From the NCBI RefSeq assembly GCF_030867145.1, contig NC_134454.1:53919830-53983829 (forward strand): a DNA stretch of 64,000 nt, in the 5' to 3' direction. The notes beneath the pieces were generated by a model that was not told where the DNA came from, did no database searches, and worked only from the letters and a program-made list of their open reading frames with translations. Of this stretch, positions 1 to 12,700 are shown one piece after another. A program made the translations under genes and the position numbers. Positions within the stretch are counted from its first letter, which is position 1. Every line of letters begins with the position of its first letter. This DNA comes from Opisthocomus hoazin. Lineage: Eukaryota > Chordata > Aves > Opisthocomiformes > Opisthocomidae.

Positions 1-3000
1 TAGGCTGGATAGTTACTACGACAGTATGTGCAAATAGGGTGACGGCTGATTTATGTGCAAAGTCATCATTAATTTCAAGTGGGTTTGTAGATCCGCATTT
101 ACATTTGACCTCCTTTTCTATTTCACCAGAACAACCTTGTGATAGAATTTGGACTTCATTGACTCTTATAAATACTTTCAGTTGATTTCAGTGTTGCATG
201 ACGAGGGCCTAGCAGCATGGACAGCACAACAAGGAAAGATCCACTTTGTAGATCAGTGTTGATTGTACCTGGGGACTTTGGTGCACGCTGAATTTGGTTT
301 CTAGTTATTCAAGCTGCACTGATATAAAAAGATCTGCATATAGGCAGCATGTTTCTGTATTTTGTGTTCAGCTTTGCTAGCATAAATTGTGAATGATGAG
401 CAGCAGAAAGTTTACATGCAAAGTGCATCAGAGCTTTCCTGGAACACTGCTGCTAAATGCTGCACAACATCTGCAAACAAATGCTTGGTAACCTTTATGA
501 ACACAATGAAATGAAAGAGAGAGGGTGACTTTGGAGGGGTTACGTATGGAGGACAATCAAAAAGGCAGCAGAGCAAGGAGGCAAAACCTACGAGTTGCTG
601 AAGAAGGAAAATTGCTATAGTCAGGGAACTGGAAAGGCATTGCAGAAGCAGATCTTGTGGATAAATGAACTAACAAAGCATGCTTGCTTGTTGCTCTTCT
701 ACTTCTTACTCTTTGGTTCCTGACTGCCTTTACATTAACCTAAAGTCTCATCAGCAGCAGGCTCTGAAAACCATGTGTGTGAGAATCTATGACTCTTAAA
801 CTCCAATAGTACCTGGTAAAAAGAAGAGGCATTGTCAAGAAGAGCAACAGGTTTCTTTCATCTGTATTAATATTATATTGTGTGTGATCACTTTGGGCAG
901 CTGATACTGCTCCAGAGCATACAAGCTCAGTGGTAAATGTATGGAATGTCCCACCTGGATGCAGAGACTATGGAGTGGACAGTCTGGGTGGAAGGGGAAC
1001 CATTCTGAGCTGAGGACACTACACAGGAGGTGGTGTAACCGAGGTTATGGTTACTCTGCAGAGCAAATGTCCTTTGGGGTCTACCTCCCAGGTCCTGACT
1101 CAATGATCACCTAGACCAGTGGAGCTCTTGGGCAGTGCTGTGATTTCATTCTGGCTTTCCTCGTGTGTGTTTCCTTCGTGGGTGTTCACCTAGGTTCCTG
1201 CAAAGGATCCAGTGCACCACGACGCAGTCACAACATACACAAACCCTGCTCCCCACTGTGACATCTAGGCCTGACTGATAGATTGTAGGCAAAGAGTACT
1301 GAAGCAGCTAAGAAATGTCCCTGTTGCAAAATATGACTAAAGTTTGCCTTTGCATTTTCTTTAATTAGAAATATTGATCTTGTACACTGACATTGTTCAA
1401 CTAAAGGAACCTTCCTTCTTTATACCATGAGAGTGAGACAGTGGAGACAATGAGAAAGTGGAAAAACAAAGTGAATCAGGTTAAAGCTGTATGGTGCAGT
1501 GCTTCAAAGAAAATAGCAAATCAGAGGTGTACATGGGCAGTCTTCACGGACCTAGACACTGGGAAGTGTTCAGCAAACTTAGGGGCTGGCGAGATATTCC
1601 CTGCTGCTTTGCAAAGAAGCAGTATGAGGGCTGGTGCTGCAGGGCAGTGAATTTGTTGAGGATTTCCCTTTGACAGGCATGAATCATTCTGCCTCCTGCA
1701 AGAAACAGACCTTGGAAGTGTCATAACTCTTCAGCTAGTGATTCCTTCTGTAGTGAAAAGAATGGCCTGTAGAAGCTGAGTTGCTTTGATACCTCTGGAG
1801 GTGAGGCTGGTGTTTAATGAACTCCTTTAGCCTCTGGGGTTCTTGAGGGAGCTCCAAGAGGCAACAGGGAACCTCGAACCCAAAGATTAAAGCTTCCAAA
1901 CTGAGACGTCTCTGATCCTACAGTTCAAGGCCCCACTGTTTGCACAGCATGTAAGCAGTTGCAGTTTAAGGAAGACAGATATAGTTTGTTCAAACGTGCT
2001 TTGGTTTTCTGTTTTGGCACATTAAACCAAAAGCTCCTGGGCAGAGAGAGCTCTTCTTCCATTCTGTGAAGAAAATACCATTTTACAAAGTGTTTAGTGA
2101 GGTATTTCACAGAGAGTAGTCACTGTTTCTTTGAGACAATAGGCCAAAATGCTTAAACAGATCACATAGCAACGGTATGCTTATCACCATCTTGTCATGA
2201 AGTGTATCTCATACCACTGTACCCTGAATAAGGCACACTGCAGGTGCAGCAAAAGCACGGGTCCAGGACAGCATGGGCCTTGGCTAGTGGTGTCATATCC
2301 TACGAGCTAGGACAAGTGACACAATGTGTTGTTTTGCCAAATTAATATCTACTTGTCTATGTGAGACATCCCTAGTACTGTACGCTCATCAGTTTTCCCT
2401 TAGGAGTGGCATCTCCTAGTGCACTCGGACTGCTTGGAAAATTGGTGTCTTTCTCTCCCTGCGATGCTTCCTGTACTGCTCCAGAAAATATTGCTGCCAA
2501 CAAGTCAGAACTGAATTCCAGGGTTCATATTGCACACCAGGGATCACTGTTTCCCAGAGGCGTGTTCTGCGGTCACCCTGCAGCTGCTTTGGTGACTGTT
2601 AGACAGTTCCTGGTGTGAGCAAGTCTTTGTCAGCTGTGGTGGCTGGAAGAAAACAGGAAGACTCAGAAGAAGACAGAAACATGCACAGTAATGTCCATGC
2701 ACACAAATAGTAGCAATCTTGAGGACTGCTGAGGGCAAGGCAGTGGCAATATCTGTAATTTAAGGGATGTGCCCACCTTCAGCACGACAGCTCCATTTGT
2801 CTGGCTGTCAGCACTGTGTGAGTCAGCACCGTCAGGCAGCAATGGGCTGTCACGAACTCACAGGTGCTCTAGGTACTTGCAGGAGGTCTCCTGTGTGTAC
2901 GTTCCCATTGCTGAAGTGCGTGGATCTTTGTCTTCTGCAGCCATGGGTTGCTCTGGGTCTGCAGCACCAACTGCTTCTCCCTGGCAATGCCTCTTTATTG

Positions 3001-6000
3001 CTCCTAGAACAATAGTGCACTGAAGAAAGCTGTTCTGTGTGGTCCACGCTGAAGCAGCTACCCAGGCTTCTTCACTTTCCTTGGCCTCATGCTTGTGCTT
3101 TTTCCTGGGCAGCTGCAGATGAGACAGAGGAAGCTGTGACTGTGGCCACTAAAGCTGCTGTCACAGCTGCTGACGAGCACACTGCTTGGCTTGTGGCCAG
3201 CTTGCAGTGATCAGCGTCACATCAAATGTACACGTGCGCTGTGTGCATAGTGCGTCTGCCTGACGGTCAGACTGAAGCGTGAGTTACTTCTATGGCAGCT
3301 GTGGCTGCTCACTGCTGCTGGTTGTTCAAAGGGGTCGGACCACAGGATGGCAGGAGGACTTCCCAGGTTTGTTCTTGTGTGATCCTGAGGTGGAGCACAG
3401 CAGTTTTTATTGACTTTATGACCCGCATTCAACTGCTAGAAAAATGCTACCATGAATGGAGGTCAGCACTGTTATAAGCAAGTGAAGCCATTAGAGAAAG
3501 CCTTCCTTGTCTGAAAGTACTAACTCACTGTGAAATGAAGGCTATTAGATGCTGCCACTGTGTGCAAGCTCAGATGGTACACTTGAAATGAAGTACATCA
3601 TCTTGATGTAACCTGAAGAAAGCAGACAAGCTCTAAATCTTTTTCTGTATTGGGCTGGCTTGGGTTGATATCACTGAAATAAATAGGCTTGCACAAATGA
3701 GCTGTACTTTCTCGTTGCAACTGCTCTAGACTGCTTTTGTGTTGACGTGTTTGCTGTGATCCCAAAGCTAGAATAATTCTGGCCATGACACTAGAATTCA
3801 ACATTCTCTTAGCAAATAAAATTATACAGGCATTCAGCGGTCTGGGAGTACTCCTGCCTTTTTGCACCAAGGCTGCAGCTGTAAGCTGGTGGTGAAACCA
3901 AACAACATTATTTCATTATCACAATATCTAGGAAAAAAACTACTTAGAGCTATCTACCAATCCCAGACTAATTATGCTAAATGAAGGTTGCGTTGTCTTC
4001 CCAGTTCTGTTCCAAGTTATGGCCTAACCACAGAATGGCAAGATTTGTGTATTGCCATAAAATGTCACAGAGCAGAGTTATGACCATGTCAGGGTATGGA
4101 GGCTGAGCTGCCAGGCCTGCTGAACACAACCGCACTGCTGGGAGATGCTGCTGGGCCAGGAGACTGCAAATTCCCTTAACACTAATTCAGACAGCCAGTC
4201 AGCAAATGGCTGGAAAATGAAGGACATTTATCTCCCTACTTCATTATTGCTGCACAAATGTCACCATTCTTTTTCCTTAGCAGGTCTGTGAGGAAAACGA
4301 CAATTTAACTGCATGAAAAGAAAACCAGGCTGCCACTCTGAACTCTGGCAGAGCCAATGCCGAGATGTAACGATTGGGAGCAAACATGTTTCTTCTGTTC
4401 ACAGTTTTCTTGTCTTCATTTCGTTGTCCAGCTTTCTTTGTAATGAAACCCAAAATTTAATAAAGAGAAGCCACATTTGCTGAGTTTGACTAGTGTGAGA
4501 TAGAGTTACTTTTTTTTACAGTTATCTGCTGCTTACTTATTTGCTTTACATTACATAAGGCCACAAGTTCAATCCTCTCCAAAACTGCATGAAAGAAGGC
4601 TATGTGTGTGTGTGTGTGTGTGTTCAAACTGTCTTTTCTCTGTGTGTGGTGAGAGCATGCCAAGCACATTGTCATAATTACCAAAATACAAACGAATAAA
4701 AATAGCGCAATATACAATAATCTATTTTACACGTACGTGCAGATTGTACTGGTGTAGCTTAGCAGCCCAAGCTTTAAAGCCTTGTTCTGCTGTGCCTTGA
4801 CACAAAGCTTTCTGTAAGCTATGCTGTGTGCTGATGCCTTGTTATTTAATGTAGCAAAATATAAAGACACCATGGATCTTCCGTATGTATCTCCCTGGGT
4901 AAGAGGGAGCAGCTGTAACAGTTAGGATCTTGCAGTAATCAGTGACTTCATTGGAGGAGTGGAGAGAAATACAACAGTTAGAAACGTGAAATATCTGGTT
5001 AATGTTCAATGTTAGCCCTAATTCTGAAAATACTTGTTCATTTATTTAAATCTGAACACATTTTCAAAGTTCAGGGCCCTTTACTCTCCTTCTCTGAACT
5101 GACAACATGAGAAAACAAAACTCTGGGCAATTTTCCTTTTTCAAGGCTACAGTAGCCTCTCTTTGTTCTCTCAGGATTATGTGATTTGCTTGGAATCTTT
5201 TAAAAATAGTATTGTAAGTAAGAACAATTAAAGGTGGAGCCTAACCTACCACGTCAGTACTGTTTGACTCCATGCTAATGCTGAACTTTTCTTACAGCTG
5301 ATAGTGTGGTTCTTCTGTGAATCCCAGCAGTTGTCATGGTCCCTTGGGGAATTGTTGTTGAAATGTAAGCATTGCTTAATATTTAGAACCATGATAAATC
5401 TCTGTGGAACTATAAAAGTACAGGCAGTTTTTCACAAGTGTCTTTTAAATGACAGCAGAGCATCCCTCTTTCTTCCATTCGGAACTGATTAAAAATCTCC
5501 CTCTCACTCATCCTCCATGCTTTTGAACTAGGATATGATATGTTTTTCTCTTTATTGAATAAAATTTATTTTAAGGAGGTATGTTCAATAGGTTTATGCT
5601 TATGCTGAACTGGAAAATATTTATACTTACATTGAGAACATGTTGGAGTTTGCTCAGGGGCCTACACTGTATGTACTTTGGTATGCATGAAGGGAACAAA
5701 ATAGGAATGTATTTACCATATATCTAGACTGGCATTTGCTAGGGCTGGACAAAACAAAATTAAAATGTTCAAGTCTACATTTCTCACAAGCTTTCTATTG
5801 GAAAATGCACAGTAAAGATGTGTTCATATTAAAATTCTGAAGAAATCAAACCGATTTTGCTGGCTCAAACTTCCATTAAAAAAAGTGAACAGGAAAATGT
5901 TTGAACCCAGTCAGTATTTAAGCTGAGAATCTACAGCATTTAATAAATGACTTTTCAAGTATTAAGTATGTGTACCATATACCTTATAATATATATAATG

Positions 6001-9000
6001 CAATATAACAGTTGAAAATTTGACATTTATACAGGAAGATTTTAAGATGTTTTGACCATTCCAACACTTCCTTTTTCCCCCCAGGTCCTGGAATTTCCTT
6101 TCTGAAGAATTTTGAAGTTTTGGGTTGTTTGCTGTACAAAGGGATAAAAAGTGAAAATCCTCCATAAAACGTAATTCCTGGCACTGCTCAGTACTAGAGA
6201 TGACTCCTGTATTGATGGAGCTTTGATGGTTATGATAGATTGGGTATCACACTTCAAAGAAAGTGGAAGAAACTGATTTGAGACAGCTACAATCTAGAAA
6301 ATATGTTTTAAGGAACAAGCTAGCACAAGACTAGATAAACTAAAATGGCTTTCCTATCTTTTACTTTTCTGATTCTGTGACCCTGTACTGTGTGCTGTTA
6401 ACCCATTGAAAAAAGCTTTGAGTGCTTACTATCCAGCCTTACAGTCAGTAACAGCAGAATGAGGTGTATTACTCATGCTCAGACTGCTGCCTGGCATTAG
6501 TGGGTGTACTGTGATCTGACACTGTAAGAAGATGATAAACCACCATTCTGACCCTCCCCTTGAGGTTACCATGTAATTTAGGAGGTAACTACTAGGGTAG
6601 TAAGGTTTTCTTTTGCTCACCTTCCTGTGTGCCAGGTAGGGCATTTTCCATGAAGAAAGAGGGTGGAGGCAGCTGAAGATTTCAGGTAAATCAAATGTGG
6701 AATCACCTTAGGGCAAATAACAAGCCACACAAGTGCTTGTAATTTCTATAGCATTGTCACCTTAGTAGTGGAAGGAGAGGACTGCAGGCAGGAAGGTAGT
6801 GAATACAAGCGCGCTGTCTAGAGTCTGGTCTTTTAAACCTGGCTCCTGGCATAATGAGCAACTGGCATGCTCTGAAATGGGATATTTATTGCAGGACCTG
6901 CAACTTCAGTCTGAAGAATAGTTAGAAATTCTAATAGATAATGCAGTGTACAGAAAGGCTGCATCAGGAAGTTACCTGCATACTTGTCACCAACACATAC
7001 AATTACCAGTGGATGAATGTGACATTTTAAGAATGCAGAAGAATTGCCTGGCTAGAGAAATCTTTCAATTTCCATTACAGGAAGGTTTAAACAGCAAGAG
7101 AAAACCTCAGAATTTGACTTGTCGTGTTTTCTTTGTAGATTCTTGTTAGCGTTTCATAAACAGACTCCAAGAGATGTAGCAACATTCAGGAAAGCCTGTT
7201 GGTCCTCAGTAATGGTTCAGTCATGCCTCCACTAGCAGAAGTCTGTCCATGTGTTTTTGTGTAATTCTGCCTTTCCTTTTGATAGCTGCTCACCATCCAC
7301 CCCAGCAGCCACACTGTTCTATGTAGAGCTGCTTTGAAAATTTTTGAGGATGCTGAAAACTGCCACTCTTGAATATCTGCTCCTTTGCTGTGGCATTTGA
7401 CAAAATGATGTGGCAGAGGTGGAAACAAGTGGAAAGAGACTTAAACATATAGACAGATTGCCAAGGTCATGCCTAGGAGACAATGCCATGAAATTAGGCG
7501 AAAATGACACATTAAGAAACGTTTTCTAATTTGGGAGCCATTAGGCTTGTGCATTGCCAGAGAATTGGTGGAAGTTTATGTGCAACTTTTATAAAAAAGA
7601 CTTGGAAGCAGTGCTGAATGTATGGCAGGGAATAAGATTGGCCTGGCAGTAGAAGGATACATGAGCTAATAGATCTGTTCTATCTTTAATTCTTACGATT
7701 CGTATGCCATCAGTCAGCATGTGGCATAAGGAGAGGAAACTCAGTGCCTGCCAAACTGGTGCAGTTTTACAGATGGGATTGTTTTCAGCGTTTGGTTCCT
7801 GTCTGCCAAGAACTGCTTGCATAAAGTCCTTAACCCATCAAACACGGCACATTTCAGCTGACAGGGCCTCATCGATACTAAGGGAAAAAACAATCCACCT
7901 TTTCAAGAACTTGTCATTCTCCATCCTGAAGGGCGGTGCTGCACCTTGTAAGCAAAGTGGTTGTACCAGCCCTATAGTGTTGACTCCTTGCACTCAAAAA
8001 TCACAGCACCTATAAGCAGTTGTGCAACTGTAATATACTTTAGCTTCTTCAAATGTTCATTCTGGCTTTAAACTTTCAGAGTTCATGGCAGTATTATTTT
8101 TTTCTTCTTCAGGAACAACGAAGGCTAAACTTCTTTAGAAATAGCAGAGATTTCAATAATAAACGCATACGTGGGGAACTAAATATCCATCGTAAAATCG
8201 GACATGATTCTGGATATACAATTCACATTACCTGCATGCACAAAAATGAGACTTAGAGGCCAGACTAGACCCTAGTGTAGACTTTTACATGATTTGGAAA
8301 TGCAGAATGAGAGCTGTACTTTAGAGCAAGGACTGCTGGCAACCAGTTCAGTCCTTGTGTTTTAACCTGTGCTGATGGCAAGGAACAGCATTATTCTGAA
8401 TCACCGAAGCCAGTCCAGGAATGATGAAGAAAGAACTAAGTCACAGGATGGGATGAGAGACTGTGAGGGTACAGAGTTATTTGGCATTTGTTCATCTGGC
8501 ACCTACACTTCAAAGACGAGAAGCCGTTGTCATCCTACACTAATTTGCGTGGGATTGGGGACCTAACCACATCTTCATAAGAACCTGTTAGAAAGACTCC
8601 TCAGGGTCAACTGGGGGTGCGGTCCCGTTGTGATAGGCACTGTGCATCATGGCTTGGGTCATGTCTGCCTGGGTGGTTAAATCCTAGGCCCAGTGTCAAT
8701 AGCTTGCTTCTTAGTCTGTTAACATGAGATGCTAGACAAACAGGTAGTGTTGCATCGTTTGAGATAAAAGAAGACATGGATAAGTGCATTATAATCATTT
8801 ATTGTCTCCCACGAGATGCCTCTCCTGTCCAGAAATTCTGGCCTGTTAATATTCAGGAAATGTGCATGTTCAAGCAGTGTTTACTTTCCTGGCAGGTACA
8901 AGATTCCTGTGCTGCAAAATAATCTTACAATGACAAGGTATTTTAATGGACAAATATCAGGCAAGAAAGTAAGCAAAGCCATCTAGGTCAGTAAGGTGGA

Positions 9001-9357
9001 GATGACTCCTGTCCTACCCTTCCATCAAGCTGCCAGCTTTTCAGGTTTTGAAATAAATTTGTTTACCGACTCTTCTGTAAGCCCTAATGTCCATGGATTA
9101 TCTCTCCTATTCATCTTGGAGTAGATACATGTGTCAAAATTTTCCAGTGTCCTATGCATAGTGATTCTAGGCTGAACTGGTCTGGATGTTAGTTATACCT
9201 TCCAGGCATTTAAAATTACAATTCATCATTAAATTCATCTGGAGAAAGATGATAATAGAAAATAATTGCACAAGGAAACTTTATTGCGCAGGGGACAAAT
9301 CCCATTAAATCACTAGCGATGATCTGTGTTTGTGTTATTGTGGCAAATGGATTTTTT
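1..9357. other. Unique non-coding DNA
   Basis: No coding exon, RNA gene or recognisable transposable element could be supported. Open frames are short (up to about 105 codons), overlap on both strands and lack family motifs. The only simple repeat of note is a TG run near 4.6 kb. Either intron or intergenic DNA would look like this. Confidence 0.6.
4603..4622. repeat. (TG)n microsatellite
   Basis: Ten uninterrupted TG units lie in otherwise unique sequence. It is a simple dinucleotide repeat, probably length-polymorphic. Confidence 0.9.
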
Positions 9358-9715
9358 TCACAGAATCACAGAATGTTCGGGGTTGGAAGGGACCTCTGTG
9401 GGTCATCTAGTCCAACCCCCCTGACGAAGCAGGGTCACCTACAGAAGGCTGCACAGGACCTTGTCCAGGCAGGTCCTGAATATCTCCAGAGAAGGAGACT
9501 CCACAACCTCCCTGGGCAACCTGTTCCAGTGCTCTGTCACCCTCAGAGGGAAGAAGTTCTTCCTCATATTCAGACGGAACTTCCTGTGCTTCAGTTTGTG
9601 CCCATTGCCCCTTGTCCTGTCGCTGGGCTTTACTGAAAAGACCTTGGCCCCATCTTCCTGACATCCACCCTTCAGATATTTGTAAGTATTTCCTCCCCCT
9701 TCTATTCTTCTTGTG
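9358..9715 (-). mobile_element. CR1 LINE, 5'-truncated 3' end
   Basis: Read on the minus strand, this is the end of the CR1 second open frame and its short 3' UTR. The plus strand begins with the reverse complement of the CR1 octamer tail (TCACAGAATCACAGAATG), followed by the conserved 3' UTR block. It then gives the C-terminal coding segment in which the arginine- and lysine-rich stretch, the EHWNRLP-like motif and the IFKTRLD-like motif can be followed with small changes. The last 50 bp on the right (about 9665-9715) are more diverged. As is usual for CR1, it is severely 5'-truncated and has no obvious target duplication. It cannot move by itself. Confidence 0.92.
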
Positions 9716-12700
9716 TAGATGGCTGTCCTTCTGCATATTGCAGTCCTGGATATACTTTATCCATAAGAAGAGTAGAAGGCTACATCTTTAAACCCAGCAC
9801 GCTTTGTGAAATGTACAAGGCATATTGAGGCTGATTATTCATAATAATTTATTTCTCCCTCAATAGCTATTTTTAACACAAACTGCAAACACTTTAGAAT
9901 ATAGATCAACCTAGAAAATGAGTTGTGCCATTGAAGTTAATGGGATAACTTGCATGAATAAAGTAGGGTCATGATACTGTCTGCAGATTGTGCTCTGTGG
10001 CATGGGTTTTGAGTTGTGCAGTCTCAAGTCCTGCTCTGAACGTATAATGGTTAGAATGAAGGAAAGGCCGGTTTAATCCCAGTAAAACTACATCTGTATC
10101 CCTTTGAGGTTTGCAAATTGGACAGAGTTTTTCTGGATTGTTAAAAATATTTCCTCACCTTTGCCGGGCCCTGACACAACAGGATGTGGAAAAGCAAAAC
10201 AGTAGGTCAGCAACCAGTTTTTTTGCAGCATTTGCCTATAATGAAACGGCTTATAAAATTTGCAAGAAAACCTCTTCAGTCATCTCTTTCCACTTTTAAA
10301 TTTGGAGCACTTCTTTAGGAATACATCCACAACAAAAGCTTGAGTTTTCAGAGGCCATTTTCAACCAGTGTAAGTAGCCCTTAAGGTCCTAAATATTCTG
10401 GAAGGCTGCTCAAATCCAAAGCTTTTCTACTGAAAGTAAAAGCAAGGTTGTACCCCTTTAAAACATCTTTATGAACCATCAACAGAGCTCACTGCTTGGT
10501 AGGAACTATTTGCCATCATCAGTTAGTTAAACTAGCAGTTTTCCTGTTTAAATAGATGTAGTAAAAGTGATGATCTAGACCGTAGGCTGACCATGTGTGC
10601 AGGTGTTCCGAAGGCTGGGGATCCCAAAGCACTGGACAGCCATTTCCTGGGATGCAGCTCTGGAGTCAGTGCACCTTAGCTTCTCGCTGTGGCTTGCCTC
10701 AGCCAAGGGCGAGGCATCAGCAGTAGGAAGGAAAATGCTTTTCCTGAAACCTGATTCTGGCAGTTCTCAGGGCTTAGAAACTCTCTGCGGAAGAAGTGGA
10801 AGCCCTGGCAGTGGTGTCTTTGGCTGAGCCCTCAGACTTTTGGTTTGCAGGTACAAATTTGAGGCTGTCAAAATTTTTAGAATGCTAATTAATCCACAGC
10901 TACAAGTATTTTTAAAAATCTGGCTCTTTTTCACTCCTGTAAAGCTGTCAGGAAGAAGGAGGCAACAAAGTCCATTACCCACAGCTGTGGGGATCCTTAG
11001 ATTTGCTGCCTTCATTTTGTGCAGAATTCCTCTAAACAAAATGTTCCAGTTGTTTTGGTATTGTTATAGAAGACTGGATATTTTCCCTGCCACAGGAAAT
11101 ACAAAAACATCCAACTAACCTGCTGCTGTGGTTTCTCACACTGTCAGTAGAAGATGAGTGGAAAAGCATTTTTAAAATTGTGAGTGTGATGGGCTGTATC
11201 CAGTTGTAGCTCCCAACTGATAGTGGTGCTAGGTAAGGCACTAGGTCTGGCCTATCACCAGGGTAGGTGGGGGGGGCAGGGTGGTGCTCCATGTGGGGCT
11301 TAGGTTTAGCTTAGTAACTGCAGAAGAAGAGGACGCAGCTACACAATGAGCAAGGGTGACTGCACTTCACTGGACCTTTGGGGGATAATCACCAGAAAGT
11401 ACGAATGGAAGAACTGCTGCAGGCTCAGAGAGCCGTTACGGGCATTTATTCTGTGAAATCTGCACAAAAAGCAATGGAGGGAAACTCAGGACTCCTGTGG
11501 TGTAGTGCTGGGCTAACACTAGCTACATTGTGGACATGATTTTCCAGCTGGTGCTCTAGTTTCTGAAGATGGTGAAGTTACTGTAGCACAAGGGAACCGA
11601 AGATGATTAAAAAAACCCAAACAGATTTCTTTCACCGAGCTGCAATATTTGAATCACCTGTATGACAATATTCTCCATTTAATCCATTAGGGTGCACTGG
11701 CTAAATTGGTACATATACTTAACAGCAAGTACTTTCAGTCTGTCTGCAAGCAGGGATGATGAGTAATCAGTATTGCAGATAATACACATTCATAATACTT
11801 CGTAAGAGTAATATCTCCATCCAATGCACACACACACAGAGTGTCATGTTAACCTAGTTAATAACAAGTCAAAACTTGTTTATGCCTTATCGTATTCCTC
11901 CTGCATCAGCCCATTGAATTAGCCCACATTATAGATATTAACCTACTACTTCTCTAATACTCGTATCACCCCTTGAAATAACATAACAAAGTTCCAGTCT
12001 TGTAACAAATGTTAATTTGCAGTTGATGTTGTTGAAGAACCAGTTCACTGTCCAGACCAGCTTCTTTTTTCATAGTTGGCTTTATTGCTTTTGCTGTACT
12101 GAAAACCCTGCGGGTTGCTGTTTGGATATACTCAAATGAGATTTCATGACAAAACAGCAGTTCAAACAGAATAATGTGGGTTTGGCTTTTCTTCTGGAAA
12201 AATCAGGCATTAATATTTTTATTTGGAGAAAATGCCGTTTTTGTTGAATTTAACTTGAATGATCTTCTGAGTTCAGTCACGAAGGGGCGCAAACAGCAGC
12301 AGACTGATTCCAGATGACCTATGCTGCAGCAGGAGCAGACCACGAGGTGGGCTTAGAGCATTACAGGAGTTGTAAGTAATTTGACATGTCCATTGTAGCT
12401 CATCTTTAGTATTGGAATGCGAGAGGTTTATTAATGCTGTGAAATAATTTTCTGCCTGTGACCACTTCTAGTGTTTCCCTTTTTAAAATTCATAATGAAG
12501 ATACGTTAAAAGAGAAACAATACCTGCAGAGGAATGAATCTTATTGATGAGATGTTTAGATCCCCACTACCCAGAAGGCAACAGGCAAAAACCTGATAAA
12601 ATAATTAGATCCCAAAGTTTTAGAAACTGTTTAAAGCATTCTTTCTATGAAGTTTTAGGGGGATTTTTTTTTCTTTTACATTTCAACAGGGCCGTTTCAT

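Noticed and set aside
8053..8256. Possible exon after TTTTTTTCTTCTTCAG
   Set aside because: The acceptor-like tract is good, but the 48 following codons match nothing I recognise and end at a stop with no donor.
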